Of a stretch of DNA of 64,000 nucleotides, positions 58,259 to 60,094 are shown piece after piece. Every line of letters begins with the position of its first letter. Position 1 is the stretch's first letter. Source of the DNA: Dromiciops gliroides (Eukaryota; Chordata; Mammalia; Microbiotheria; Microbiotheriidae). The stretch is from contig NC_057863.1 in assembly GCF_019393635.1 (NCBI RefSeq), positions 641,326,306-641,390,305 on the forward strand. The letters are read 5' to 3'. Made by a program: the position numbers and the translations under genes. The notes beneath the pieces were generated by a model. It had not been told where the DNA came from. It worked only from the letters and a program-made list of their open reading frames with translations, and made no database searches.

Positions 58259-59554
58259 GCACACAAGCGCACTGTCTCATCCACAAACACACACAGAAAC
58301 AAACAAATGGATACAGACTCTCACAAACACGTACACAGTCTTACTCCTAGGCTCGCAGGCACACAACCCCCCAGAGAAGCCCACACACACATAAGCGCAC
58401 GCTCTCTCTCGCTCTCTCTCTTTCACACACACACACACACACACACACGGTGCCACAGACACACTGTCTCTCTCAAACACACTGCCAGTCCCGGAGACAC
58501 CCTGGCACACACATTTCCAGGCAAACACAACCTCCCCCTGTCACATCCCCAGACACACAGTACATCCCTTCCCTCCCGAACCCGAAAGCGGAGGCTGGGG
58601 TGATTTTCCGAAGCCCTCACTGTTTCTCTCCCTGCTTAAGCACAGAGTTCTCCCAAAGTTTAAGGGGGGGGGATGGAAAGAGAAGGAACCTCAGAAACTG
58701 GGGGAGATGTCGGTCCTTCCGCCTGCATCCTTCGCCCTCGGCCCACCCTGGTGCCTGGCAGACATGGGTTGTGCGAGTGTAGAAGTGAGGTGTGCATGTC
58801 TGGGGTGGGGAGATGGGGGTGTGGAGGGTGTATCCCAGGCCTGGGGGGGTTCGGCAGCGCCCTCTTGGGGGCAAGCCGGGCCCCGGGCCACCGCAGGGCC
58901 AAGGTCAGGGCGCCCCCTTTGGTCCGGGCAAGGGAGGTGGCGGAGGGGTCCCCGGGTCCCCCTCGTGCCGGGGAGCCCCGTGCGTTCCGCAGGGTCCCAG
59001 AGTGGGGACGTACCTTTGTGGCGGATGCTCCGCTTCCAGTCCTTGGCTGTCTCGCGGCCGCTGACGAACTGGAACTCGTTGGGGGTGAGCCACTCGCCCC
59101 GGTAGCGGATGGAGGGGCCCTTGCTCCCCTGGCACAACTTATGCACGTAGAGCAGCGCCCGGTTGTCGCCGCACTCCACCTCGATGCACGGTTCGCCGTG
59201 GTCCAGGAAGGGCTGGAAGTCGGGCGCCGCCGAGAAGCGCTCCAGCGCCAGCTCGTCCGGGGGCAGCGGCAGCGGCCGGTGCGCCCGGGGCAGGCTCAGG
59301 TAGGCGCGCGGGGGGTGGAGGTGGAGGTGGGGCGGCGGGGGCGGGGGCGGCGGTGGGGGCGGCGGCGGCGGGGGCGCGAAGAGCGGCTCGTAGCCCCGCG
59401 GGGGTGGGCCCGTCAGGGGCACGGGCACCGGGATGGGGATGGCGGCGGCGGCGGCCAGCGGCGCCAGGTAGTCGGGCAGCGCGTCCAGGGGCTGGTTGAA
59501 GGCGGCCAGGGCCATCTCCTCCCTGGCCGAGAGCTCCTTTTTGACGGCCGGCAT
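16533..59554 (-). CDS. SAMD11: SAMD11, complete long form (13 coding exons)
   Basis: SAMD11 is a nuclear sterile-alpha-motif protein; with its paralogue SAMD7 it is linked to Polycomb repression of non-photoreceptor genes in rods. Thirteen - strand exons (59014-59554, 56579-56670, 47595-47776, 38505-38555, 31269-31393, 23279-23371, 22663-22821, 20275-20476, 19301-19413, 19006-19084, 18025-18766, 17323-17433, 16533-16778) join to 2736 nt: 911 codons plus stop. Residues 1-116 are low-complexity, with 15 consecutive prolines at 61-75. About 117-215 is SAND-like, with KDWK at 171-174 and a CxCxxC at 200-205. VKQE at 258-261 fits a sumoylation consensus. A serine/acidic stretch lies near 668-690. 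The SAM domain is about 767-838. The human long form, as remembered, is 844 residues; the extra length is low-complexity. The start MPAVKKE is conserved and has an ACCATG context. No disabling change was seen. Confidence 0.95.
16779..17322. other. SAMD11 intron 12
   Basis: A 544-bp GC-rich intron with a short MIR-like fragment at about 17195-17240 (AGTCTGAAGTCAGAGGACCC / GGGTTCAAATTC). Nothing else recognised. Confidence 0.7.
17323..17433 (-). CDS. SAMD11: SAMD11 coding exon 12 (SAM domain core)
   Basis: 111 bp, 37 codons, the same length as the remembered human exon. Acceptor CTGTCCCCAG, donor CAT|GTGAGT. It begins [20 protein letters not shown], continues [17 protein letters not shown], and is nearly identical to the human SAM domain. 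Confidence 0.97.
17434..18024. other. SAMD11 intron 11
   Basis: A 591-bp intron of unique GC-rich sequence with a short GTGTGT / CACACA segment. No exon or repeat family recognised. Confidence 0.7.
18025..18766 (-). CDS. SAMD11: SAMD11 coding exon 11 (large exon, fused relative to human)
   Basis: 742 bp: one base plus 247 codons, residues 547-793. Acceptor TCCTCCAG, donor TTCG|GTACGG. It encodes [20 protein letters not shown], a proline/serine-rich linker with acidic [18 protein letters not shown], then [14 protein letters not shown] and the first half of the SAM domain ([18 protein letters not shown]). In human, as I recall, this stretch is two exons (500 and 125 bp) split right after SPYFHTG. 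Here the reading frame runs through with no intron. Confidence 0.95.
19006..19084 (-). CDS. SAMD11: SAMD11 coding exon 10
   Basis: 79 bp, as in human. Acceptor CCTGGCCAG, donor CCAG|GTATGG. It encodes [20 protein letters not shown] then KQSLA with split codons at both ends. Human has [27 protein letters not shown]. Confidence 0.96.
19301..19413 (-). CDS. SAMD11: SAMD11 coding exon 9
   Basis: 113 bp (one base, 37 codons, one base). Acceptor CACCCTCAG, donor CCAG|GTGAGG. It encodes [20 protein letters not shown] then [17 protein letters not shown]. The second part is almost identical to human. Confidence 0.96.
19414..20274. other. SAMD11 intron 8
   Basis: An 861-bp intron. It has a short TGTGTG tract (19541-19567) and a strongly GC-rich, CpG-bearing block at 19680-19880 with embedded CCAATTAATCTCGG and GTAATTACCTCGC. 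No exon seen. Confidence 0.7.
19735..19880. promoter_or_regulatory. candidate CpG-rich conserved element
   Basis: A GGCGGCGCCAATTAATCTCG block, then a CGG-rich core and GCAGTAATTACCTCGCTG. It combines high CpG with two TAATT homeodomain cores inside a SAMD11 intron. It could be an intragenic CpG island or an enhancer; this is inferred. Confidence 0.35.
20275..20476 (-). CDS. SAMD11: SAMD11 coding exon 8
   Basis: 202 bp (two bases, 66 codons, two bases). Acceptor CTCTTCCCAG, donor ATAG|GTAAAA. It encodes [20 protein letters not shown], then EPHLPSS with a serine run, a glycine-rich insert absent from human, and [13 protein letters not shown]. Human has [20 protein letters not shown]... and [13 protein letters not shown]. 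Confidence 0.93.
20477..22662. other. SAMD11 intron 7
   Basis: A 2.2-kb intron with a CpG-rich middle (21260-21780) and an AT-rich island at 21770-21840. There are G-runs near 21151, 22322 and 22397. No coding exon or interspersed repeat was recognised. Confidence 0.7.
21340..21840. promoter_or_regulatory. candidate intragenic CpG island / regulatory block
   Basis: A GC- and CpG-rich block containing CACAGATTAATGACCCGAGA (TTAATGAC at 21372-21379), CCGCATTGATCCCCAGTGAC and CTCAGTTATTTACAGTCG. It closes with GGCAATTAAAGGG and TTTTAAATTATTAAGATTTG. No frame here has splice or homology support. It resembles a regulatory island. Confidence 0.4.
22663..22821 (-). CDS. SAMD11: SAMD11 coding exon 7
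   Basis: 159 bp (two bases, 52 codons, one base). The acceptor follows a C-rich tract ending CGCAG; donor AGTG|GTGAGT. It encodes [20 protein letters not shown] then [20 protein letters not shown] and ends GLPSHS. The remembered human exon is 186 bp; the DPPWHDPPHH segment at its 3' end is missing here. Confidence 0.92.
22822..23278. other. SAMD11 intron 6
   Basis: A 457-bp intron. A G-rich stretch (22823-22850) adjoins the acceptor, followed by unique sequence with a CACACATAT-like segment near 23045-23100. Confidence 0.7.
23279..23371 (-). CDS. SAMD11: SAMD11 coding exon 6
   Basis: 93 bp. Acceptor CTCACCCAG, donor AAGG|GTAAGG. It encodes [20 protein letters not shown] then [10 protein letters not shown]. 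Human has DLLGKRLGRSPRISSDCFSEKRARSESPQ (90 bp). The ends are conserved and the middle is diverged. Confidence 0.93.
23750..24470. repeat. long pyrimidine-rich tract
   Basis: About 700 bp almost entirely C/T on the + strand, with recurring CTTTCTGAATC and TCTCTGAATCTC phrases and a pure CT run at about 24357-24382. It has low coding potential. It is purine-rich on the SAMD11 sense strand. Confidence 0.8.
25300..25505 (+). repeat. marsupial MIR/CORE-type SINE, long-tailed type
   Basis: Core GGAGTCAGGAAGACTTTCAG, then AGTTCAAATCCAGCCTCTGA, GTGTGACCTCGGGCAAGTCG, GAGCTGGAGAAGGGAAATGG, CCAAGAAAACCTAAATGGGG and a GACTGAACAACAA end. The same tail occurs in the copy at 44785-45022. Confidence 0.85.
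26080..26300. promoter_or_regulatory. candidate conserved noncoding element
   Basis: TTCCCTTAATCCGTCATCTT, TATCAGGCCGGGAAGCGCCG, CCCGATCAATCTCCGCATTA and GCTAATAACTTATCGATCTC lie in a unique block. TTATCA/TTATCG (GATA-type) and TAATC (OTX/CRX-type) cores sit among CpGs. Function is inferred. Confidence 0.4.
26320..26835. repeat. purine-rich GAGACAGAGA tract
   Basis: About 500 bp of irregular GAGAGACAG / AGAGAGG units on the + strand, immediately before the LTR. It is degenerate simple sequence with no coding support. Confidence 0.8.
26879..27486 (+). mobile_element. probable solo LTR of an endogenous retrovirus
   Basis: A 608-bp unit starting TGTCATGGGG and ending CCATATCA (TG...CA ends). 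It is flanked by the 4-bp direct repeat AAAG at 26875-26878 and 27487-27490, as is usual for gammaretrovirus-like elements. It has a TATA box (TATAAAAG at 27239-27246) and AATAAA at 27379-27384 in the right order and spacing. A roughly 43-bp tandem repeat lies upstream of the TATA, as often in a U3 region. No primer-binding site or internal viral gene follows, so it looks like a solo LTR. The family was not identified. Confidence 0.65.
27100..27190. repeat. 43-bp tandem duplication within LTR U3
   Basis: Two adjacent copies of CACCCAATTC...CACTACCAGTGGGGGATGG (second copy CACCACCAGTGGGGGATGG), separated by only a few substitutions. Enhancer-like direct repeats are common in LTRs; the role here is inferred. 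Confidence 0.75.
27620..27940. repeat. old LINE/MIR-type remnants
   Basis: CATCTATCTACTCTATGTCA and GGCACAGGGCTAAG near 27630, then CATCTATTAACTGCTTAAGA and ATTTTACAGTTGAGGAAACT at 27843-27935. Both are eroded copies of common repeats. Confidence 0.55.
29071..29345 (-). repeat. SINE dimer sharing one 14-bp target-site duplication
   Basis: Two antisense WSINE1-like units lie head to tail: a full copy (about 29085-29230) and a 5'-truncated copy (about 29231-29331), joined through a T-run. The pair is flanked by one identical 14-mer, GAACAGTTTCTCTT, at 29071-29084 and 29332-29345. A single duplication around both suggests one insertion of a dimer, or a later insertion exactly at the tail of the first. 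Confidence 0.85.
30080..30165. promoter_or_regulatory. candidate conserved noncoding element
   Basis: ATCTCGATCATTACCTCGGC, CGGCCGATCGATAGGGCAAT and TAGATTTTATCAGCAGCC form a unique block with CpGs, a TTATCA site and ATTAG/CATTA cores. Inferred regulatory element. Confidence 0.35.
31053..31092. repeat. TG microsatellite
   Basis: A pure TG run followed by TGCGCC, about 180 bp downstream (SAMD11 sense) of the exon 5 donor. Confidence 0.9.
31269..31393 (-). CDS. SAMD11: SAMD11 coding exon 5
   Basis: 125 bp, the same as the remembered human exon. Acceptor CCCCACACAG, donor CAGCAG|GTGAGA. It encodes [20 protein letters not shown] then [20 protein letters not shown]. Human has [40 protein letters not shown]. 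Confidence 0.97.
31462..31500. repeat. GT microsatellite
   Basis: About 18 uninterrupted GT units followed by a GAGAG/G-run, roughly 70 bp upstream (SAMD11 sense) of exon 5. Confidence 0.9.
32056..32430. repeat. CA microsatellite with degenerate CA-rich flank
   Basis: A pure CA run at 32056-32087, then several hundred bases of decayed ACACA/ATACA units ending in CGTGTGCACACGCACATGCA. Confidence 0.85.
32635..32815. repeat. purine-rich tract
   Basis: GAGAGAGCAGAAG onward: nearly pure A/G on the + strand (GAGAGGGGGGGGAG, AGAGGAGAGAAG) ending in AGAGAGAGAATGTGTGTG. Confidence 0.85.
33535..33605. promoter_or_regulatory. candidate OTX/CRX-type enhancer element
   Basis: Within 65 bp: GGATTA (33547-33552) overlapping TTAATT, GATTAG (33562-33567) and TTAATC (33576-33581), then GCATCAATGA. 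GGATTA/CTAATC is the OTX/CRX core, and SAMD11 is known as a photoreceptor-expressed gene. The motifs are seen; the function is inferred. Confidence 0.4.
33840..34700. repeat. eroded MIR/LINE remnants
   Basis: CCTCAGGAGCCTCATCTGTA at 33857, GCCTGGCACGCAGCGGGCCC / ATTGATTGACTGAG near 34100, and GGGGAAACTGAGGAATGAAG / CAGGGTCACTCAGG near 34560-34640. All are old and fragmentary. The remainder is unique non-coding sequence. Confidence 0.55.
34747..34895 (+). repeat. WSINE1-like SINE
   Basis: Full-length sense copy: GGCAGCTGGGTGGCGCAGTG, then GTTCAAATTCGGCCTCAGAC, GGCAAGTCACTTAACCCCAA and an A-rich tail with TAAATAAA. The ends are A/T-rich, so the duplication is ambiguous. Confidence 0.9.
34908..35083 (+). 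repeat. WSINE1-like SINE with 12-bp target-site duplication
   Basis: Full-length sense copy (34920-35071) from GGGGCAGCTAGGTGGCACAG to CCCAATTGCCTCACT plus an A-run. It is flanked by AGAGAAGACATT at 34908-34919 and 35072-35083. This is the clearest sense-strand example of the family in the window. Confidence 0.93.
35085..35210 (-). repeat. MIR remnant
   Basis: CTTTACAGGTGAGGAAACCG, GGCACGGGAAG, then GGCTGCAAATTCAGTGTCC. An antisense MIR 3' portion, diverged. Confidence 0.55.
35815..35885. promoter_or_regulatory. candidate conserved noncoding element
   Basis: GGGGATCGGCTTATCGGCTC, then CTCATCGCCTAAATCCCCTT and AATCGCATTGTCAGC. It has a CTTATCG GATA-type core and a TTAATCG homeodomain core with CpGs in a unique stretch. 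Inferred. Confidence 0.33.
36185..36290 (-). repeat. MIR remnant
   Basis: TTGTTTTACAGATGGGGAAA, CCGAGGCCCAAAGAAGG, then CCCAAGGTCACACAGGTAGT. Antisense MIR 3' region. Confidence 0.7.
36700..36850. promoter_or_regulatory. candidate conserved noncoding element
   Basis: A 150-bp AT-rich unique block: GGGGATTGATTTCC, CAAATTTATCCTGTAATGTC, GCTCATAAAACGTCATTAAT, GTTCATGACAGGTCATAAAA and ATGATCAG. It contains GTCATTAA (36769-36776), the reverse complement of the recurrent TTAATGAC octamer. It is among the strongest conserved-element candidates in the window. Confidence 0.42.
36985..37156 (-). repeat. WSINE1-like SINE with 18-bp target-site duplication
   Basis: An antisense copy (37003-37138) flanked by identical CTGAAGGCCCATTTTTCT at 36985-37002 and 37139-37156. 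The 18-bp perfect duplication indicates a comparatively recent insertion. Confidence 0.95.
38101..38179. repeat. 79-bp duplicated segment, copy 1
   Basis: It starts AGGATCCCTGAGGTC and contains GTGCACGTGAGGTCCTCAGC, TTGGTTCCAGTCCAAGGGTT and TAACATCAGAAATGGGTGTG. It matches 40412-40490 at about nine positions in ten in the same orientation. It lies 326 bp beyond the 3' edge of the 51-bp exon 4 on the sense strand. Confidence 0.85.
38505..38555 (-). CDS. SAMD11: SAMD11 coding exon 4 (51-bp microexon)
   Basis: 51 bp, the same length as in human. Acceptor CTCTTTCTCCAG, donor TGCAG|GTAGCC. It encodes [16 protein letters not shown] with split codons at both ends; human has VHTHWDVNISFREASC. It is easily missed by frame scans because of its size. 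Confidence 0.96.
39262..39490 (+). repeat. MIR/CORE-type SINE
   Basis: AAGACCTGAGTTCAAATCCA, GCTGTGTGACCCTGGGGAAG, CCCAGGGTTCTGGTGAGGAT and GTAAGGCATTTTGCAAAC: a full MIR-like body with its long 3' part. This is a monomer, without the internal junction seen at 45603-46110. Confidence 0.8.
40125..40275 (-). repeat. LINE/MIR-type remnant
   Basis: GGATTTATTAAACGCCTGCT, GTATGCCAGGCATGGTGCTA, then GGCCAAGGTCACACAGACAG. Ancient dispersed repeat sequence. Confidence 0.65.
40412..40490. repeat. 79-bp duplicated segment, copy 2
   Basis: A direct copy of 38101-38179: AGGATCCCCAAGGTTG, GTGCACGTGAGGTCCTCAGC, TTGGTTCCAGTCCAAGGGTT, TAACATCAGAAATGAGTGTG. Flanks beyond the 79 bp are not similar. Confidence 0.85.
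40735..40990 (+). repeat. degenerate minisatellite, period about 40-60 bp
   Basis: About five irregular units each containing a variant of CCCCAAGTGTTATAACAGGA or AGGGTTACAGCAGG, followed by AGACT...CTAGA and AGAGG...CCTC. Starts near 40748, 40798, 40866, 40908 and 40946. Only five diverged copies are visible. Confidence 0.65.
41215..41270. promoter_or_regulatory. candidate conserved noncoding element
   Basis: TTCTTTCTAGCCATTAATCA and TCCAATTAAAATGGAAGAAG in GC-rich flanks, with CATTAATCATC and CCAATTAAA homeodomain cores. Inferred. Confidence 0.3.
41575..41885 (-). repeat. two adjacent MIR copies
   Basis: 41590-41755: AGAGGAGGAAACTGGCCCGG, CCAAGGTCACAGAGTTACC, GGATTTGAACTCGGGTCTTC. 41760-41885: ATTTTACAGATGAGTAAACT, GAGGCTCAGGGAGG, GGCCACATAGTG. 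Both antisense. Confidence 0.75.
42385..42540 (+). repeat. MIR-type SINE 3' part
   Basis: CTTAGCTGTGTGACTGTGGG, GACTCAGTTTCCTTGTCTGT, AAAATGGGCTCCATGG and CTATGATCCTATGAG. Sense orientation. Confidence 0.75.
42690..42885 (+). repeat. MIR/CORE-type SINE with intact box B-like motif
   Basis: GGAGTCAGATGATCTGGGTT then CGAACCTCACTGC, CCTTGGGCAAGTCATTGAAC, CCTCAGTTTCCTCCTCTGTA and GTGATCCCATGATGC. GGTTCGAACCT at about 42728-42738 resembles the tRNA-derived box B. It is a SINE, not a tRNA gene. Confidence 0.8.
42955..43195 (-). repeat. LINE/MIR remnant followed by WSINE1-like SINE
   Basis: GAGCCTACTATGTGCCAGGC and CTCACTTAACAGATGGGGAA (42960-43068), then GGGGCAATTGGGGTTAAGTG, AGTAAGTGTCTGAGGCCAGA and CAGTGCTCTATCCACTGTG (43080-43190). 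Antisense. The second copy lacks its final CACCTAGCTGCCCC. Confidence 0.8.
44030..44345 (+). repeat. MIR-type SINEs with LINE-like 3' end
   Basis: GTGGATTTGAATCCAGGCCC at 44066, a second core GGAATCAGAGGACCTGAATT / CAAATCTTGCCCCTGCC at 44161, and a terminal CACCCAGCAGATAGTAGGGG / GTTAATAGATGC. The element is interrupted by the SINE at 44350. Confidence 0.65.
44350..44496 (-). repeat. WSINE1-like SINE inserted in older repeat
   Basis: Antisense copy from a T-run and AGTGAGGCAATTGGGGTTAA to CTCTATCTAGCTGCCCC, with a small deletion near its head. ATGCTTTTT lies on both sides (about 44338 and 44502) as a short duplication of the host repeat. Confidence 0.85.
44785..45022 (+). repeat. marsupial MIR/CORE-type SINE, long-tailed type
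   Basis: GACAGCTAGGGGGCAAAGTG, GGAGTCAGGAAGACCTGAGT, CTGGAGAAGGAAATGGCAAG, GCCAAGAAAACCCTAAATGG and a final GTCTGAACAACAA. It has the same tail type as 25300-25505. Confidence 0.85.
45110..45276 (-). repeat. WSINE1-like SINE
   Basis: An antisense copy after (TTTA)n: GGCAGTGAGGGTTAAGTGAC ... GCTACCTAGCTGCCCC. Similar ATGAGGTCTCTTC and ATGGGGTCTTTTC sequences flank it as an imperfect duplication. Confidence 0.85.
45603..46110 (+). repeat. composite (dimeric) SINE interrupted by a younger SINE
   Basis: Unit A (45603-45742: GAAGACCTGAGTTGAAATCC, CCTCATTTCCTTAACTGTCA) passes directly into unit B (45912-46105: AATTGTGTGATCCTAGACAA, GTCACTTAACCTCTGTTTGC, TACCTCCCAGGGTTCTTGTG). Between them, at about 45743-45902, sits a TA run and an antisense WSINE1-like copy flanked by CAAATGGGGAT (45732-45742 and 45902-45912). 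The same A-B junction occurs at 46478-46800. Confidence 0.8.
45743..45902 (-). repeat. nested WSINE1-like SINE and TA microsatellite
   Basis: A (TA)n tract (about 45743-45762) where the A-tail complement is expected, then an antisense SINE body ending CACCTAGCTGCCCC. It is flanked by the 11-bp duplication CAAATGGGGAT. It dates the host composite SINE as older. Confidence 0.88.
46478..46800 (+). repeat. composite (dimeric) SINE, second locus
   Basis: CGGGAAGACCTGAGTTCAAA, CCTCATTTCCTCAACTGTCA, AATGGGGATCATACTAATTG, TGTGATGCTAGACAAG, then TACCTCCCAGGTTTCTTTCG and CATGGCAAGGGCTTAATAAA. It has the same internal join as at 45603-46110 but is uninterrupted. Confidence 0.8.
46800..46940 (-). repeat. 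MIR-type SINE
   Basis: CAACCCTGGGAGGTAATGAG, GAAACTGAGGCAAACAGAGG, CCAGGGTCACACAGCTAGTA and CCCACTGGGGCACCTGGCTT. Antisense. Confidence 0.75.
47595..47776 (-). CDS. SAMD11: SAMD11 coding exon 3
   Basis: 182 bp, as in human. Acceptor CTTCCCTCCTAG, donor GAAG|GTATGA. It encodes [40 protein letters not shown] and [20 protein letters not shown]. Human has [36 protein letters not shown].... VKQE fits a sumoylation consensus (motif seen, modification inferred). Confidence 0.96.
48065..48221 (+). repeat. WSINE1-like SINE with 16-bp imperfect duplication
   Basis: A sense copy (about 48081-48205) starting GGGGGCAGCTAGGTGGCGCA with an internal deletion after GTGGATAG. It is flanked by GCTTTTCATTTACTCT (48065-48080) and GCTTTTCATTCATTCT (48206-48221). 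Confidence 0.85.
49330..49420 (-). repeat. MIR remnant
   Basis: GAAGAAGCTCAGGTTCAGAA, GGTTAAGTCACTCACTTCAA and GTCACACAGTAAATG. Eroded antisense MIR. Confidence 0.5.
49500..50260. repeat. block of older interspersed repeat
   Basis: It starts with CAACAAACATTTATTAAAGT, GCCTACGGCTTGCTAGGCAT and ends with CATAGCACATAGTAGGCACT, TAATAAATGCTTATTGG (LINE-like 3' ends). In between, GGCAGGATTTATACGAACTG and AGTGAGGTAAGGAGAACCAG are phrases I recognise from an abundant marsupial repeat whose name I cannot give with confidence. Confidence 0.6.
51520..51760. repeat. purine-rich tract (GGGA/GAGA)
   Basis: GGGAGGGAGGGAGGGAGAAA then GAGAGAGAGAGAGAGGCAGA and degenerate GACAGAGAGA units. The tract is nearly pure A/G on the + strand and could form triplex DNA. 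It explains the Arg/Glu-rich spurious frame across 51049-52029. Confidence 0.85.
52085..52220 (-). repeat. MIR remnant
   Basis: ATTATCCCCATTTAACAGAT, GAAGAAACAGGATCTGAAAG and CCAGAACCCAGGTCTTCCTG. Antisense MIR, diverged. Confidence 0.65.
52265..52370. repeat. CTGT / CT / CA compound microsatellite
   Basis: CTCTCTCTGTCTCTCTCTCT, then nine CTGT units (about 52311-52346), a CT run and CACACACGTACACACATGG. Confidence 0.9.
53084..53104. repeat. GGCA microsatellite
   Basis: Four or five GGCA units ahead of GGATGGAGATG. Short. Confidence 0.75.
53105..53165. promoter_or_regulatory. candidate conserved noncoding element
   Basis: GATGACGGGTAATTTCCATG and CAGCTCATTAATTACCAGCA: TAATT/ATTAATTACC homeodomain cores in a unique short block. 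Inferred. Confidence 0.3.
53500..53655 (+). repeat. MIR-type SINE
   Basis: AGTGCATTGGAGAGCACTGG, GGATCAAATTCTGACTTTGA, CAAGCAAGTCAGTTTCCTCC, TCTGTGAAATGACC and TTCTATGATCCCAGCTCC. Sense orientation. Confidence 0.75.
53990..54090 (-). repeat. MIR remnant
   Basis: CAGTTTAGAGAAGACGGGAT, CTGTCCAAGGTCACACAGGG and GGATTTGAAGCCAAGTCCC. Antisense fragment. Confidence 0.6.
54865..55025. repeat. MIR remnants
   Basis: GGTTAAATGACTTCCCCAAG (antisense) then CCTTGGGGAAGTCAATTCAC, CTCAGTTTCTTCATCTGTAA and CTGGAGTTATGATCCC (sense). Old. Confidence 0.55.
55030..55780. other. intron sequence with repeated CCCAGGC...CTCAC phrases
   Basis: Unique non-coding intron sequence in which short phrases recur irregularly (AATGCCCAGGCC, GCATGCCCAGGC, GATGCCCAAGG, CTCACTCACAATG, CACAATGAG). 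It may be a decayed minisatellite with a period near 50-90 bp. No protein family fits the open frames. Confidence 0.35.
56154..56229 (-). repeat. 48-bp SINE remnant with 14-bp target-site duplication
   Basis: Only the 3' part of the SINE is present (56168-56215: TTGGGGTTAAGTGACTTGTC, CAGGGTCACACAGCTAGTAA). It is flanked by TCTGCCTCTGAGTT (56154-56167) and TCTGCCTCTGGGTT (56216-56229). A strongly 5'-truncated insertion. Confidence 0.8.
56336..56505 (+). repeat. MIR-type SINE
   Basis: GATGTCAGAAGACCTGGGTT, TGAATCTGCTTACTAACG, CTGTGTGACCTTGGGCAGGT, GACTTAACTTCTCTGGGCCC and TTATGATCCTGGGATCC. Sense, fairly complete. Confidence 0.8.
56579..56670 (-). CDS. SAMD11: SAMD11 coding exon 2
   Basis: 92 bp, as in human. 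Acceptor CTTGCATTCAG, donor CCAGTG|GTAAGA. With the last base of exon 1 it encodes [20 protein letters not shown] then [11 protein letters not shown], virtually identical to human. ATG codon 188 (MSKGILQ) is the start of the shorter form of the protein as described for human. The CDCPGC motif closes the SAND-like region. Confidence 0.97.
56928..57231. repeat. two CA microsatellites and CA-rich spacer
   Basis: Pure CA runs at about 56928-56960 and 57183-57230, with degenerate ACACA sequence between. Confidence 0.9.
58215..58450. repeat. CA microsatellites inside CpG island
   Basis: A CA run at about 58217-58252, decayed CACAAAC sequence, a CTCTCTCGCTCTCTCTC patch and a second CA run at 58424-58448. 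Confidence 0.9.
59014..59554 (-). CDS. SAMD11: SAMD11 coding exon 1 (start codon, SAND-like domain)
   Basis: 541 nt: 180 codons plus one base. ATG at 59554-59552 in context GGCACCATGC; donor AAAG|GTACGT. It starts [20 protein letters not shown] (human MPAVKKEFPGREDLALALAT), has 15 prolines in a row at 61-75, then [20 protein letters not shown] and a segment with [28 protein letters not shown]. The KDWK tetrapeptide is the SAND-domain signature. The start was chosen for conservation of MPAVKKE; an in-frame upstream ATG exists at 60067. Confidence 0.95.
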
Positions 59555-60094
59555 GGTGCCGAGGCTGCACCCGGGTGCAGCCTCAGGCTCGGAGGGAGCA
59601 ACTTGTCTACCGCCTCCTCCTCCTCCTCCTCCTCCTCCTCCTCCTCCTCCTCCTCCTCCTCCTCCTCCTCCTCCCGGTCTTCCTCCTCCTCCTCCTCCTC
59701 CTCCTTCTCCCGGTTTTCCTCCTCCTCCCCCCGGTCGTCCTCCTCCTCCTCCTCCTCGTGCTCCTCTTCTTTCTACTGCTGCTGTTGCTGCTCGGAGCTC
59801 CGGCTGGAGTTGGGCTACCTCGAGCCGGCGGCCCCTCGGGCGCTCCGGGGGCGGGGGCGAGGGCGGGGGCGGGGGGCGGCAGTGGCGGCGGCGGGAGGCG
59901 CCCGCCGGCAGTCGGCTGCCCCAGCAGCGCGCCCGCGCCCTGGGAGCTAGTGCGCCGAAGCCCCCGGGGCCGGCGCCGCCGCCGCTACCGCCGCCGCCGC
60001 CGGCGCCCCTACTGCAGCCGCTGCGGTGCCTCTCGCTGGGCCGCCTCTCCGGCCCGAGACCTGACATCCTGACGCGGGCTCTGCAGCCCGACAC
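59555..60094 (-). other. SAMD11: SAMD11 5' UTR or in-frame N-terminal extension
   Basis: The 540 nt upstream of the MPAVKKE start are open in the same frame. They include an ATG at 60067-60065 (context AGGATGT, purine at -3) 171 codons before the conserved start. The extension would be arginine/glycine/proline-rich, with a poly-glycine run from a GGA microsatellite. It may simply be an uninterrupted GC-rich 5' UTR. There is no evidence of translation beyond the open frame. Confidence 0.4.
59613..59760. repeat. CCT (GGA on SAMD11 sense strand) microsatellite
   Basis: About 21 uninterrupted CCT units at 59613-59675, then shorter runs separated by CCCGGT interruptions to about 59757, followed by CTGCTGCTGTTGCTGC. 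It is purine-rich GGA on the SAMD11 transcript, immediately upstream of the start codon. It is able to form G-quadruplex or triplex structures (known for GGA repeats) and is likely length-polymorphic. Confidence 0.93.

Larger units (their letters stand above)
56671..59013. other. SAMD11 intron 1
   Basis: A 2.3-kb intron with four CA microsatellites (56928-56960, 57180-57231, 58215-58262 and 58422-58450). From about 57340 onward it is CpG-rich sequence continuous with the promoter island. The 57899-58603 open frame is CA/proline-rich simple sequence and unsupported. Confidence 0.8.

Noticed and set aside
57899..58603. 234-codon open frame, Pro then His/Thr repeats
   Set aside because: Translation of CpG-rich DNA plus CA microsatellites within SAMD11 intron 1.
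58673..59950. 425-codon open frame on the + strand antisense to SAMD11 exon 1
   Set aside because: Mirror of the GC-rich coding exon and its leader; no independent evidence of a gene.
59575..60072. 165-codon frame with long leucine run on the + strand
   Set aside because: Antisense reading of the GGA/CCT microsatellite upstream of the SAMD11 start; a shadow of the 5' UTR.
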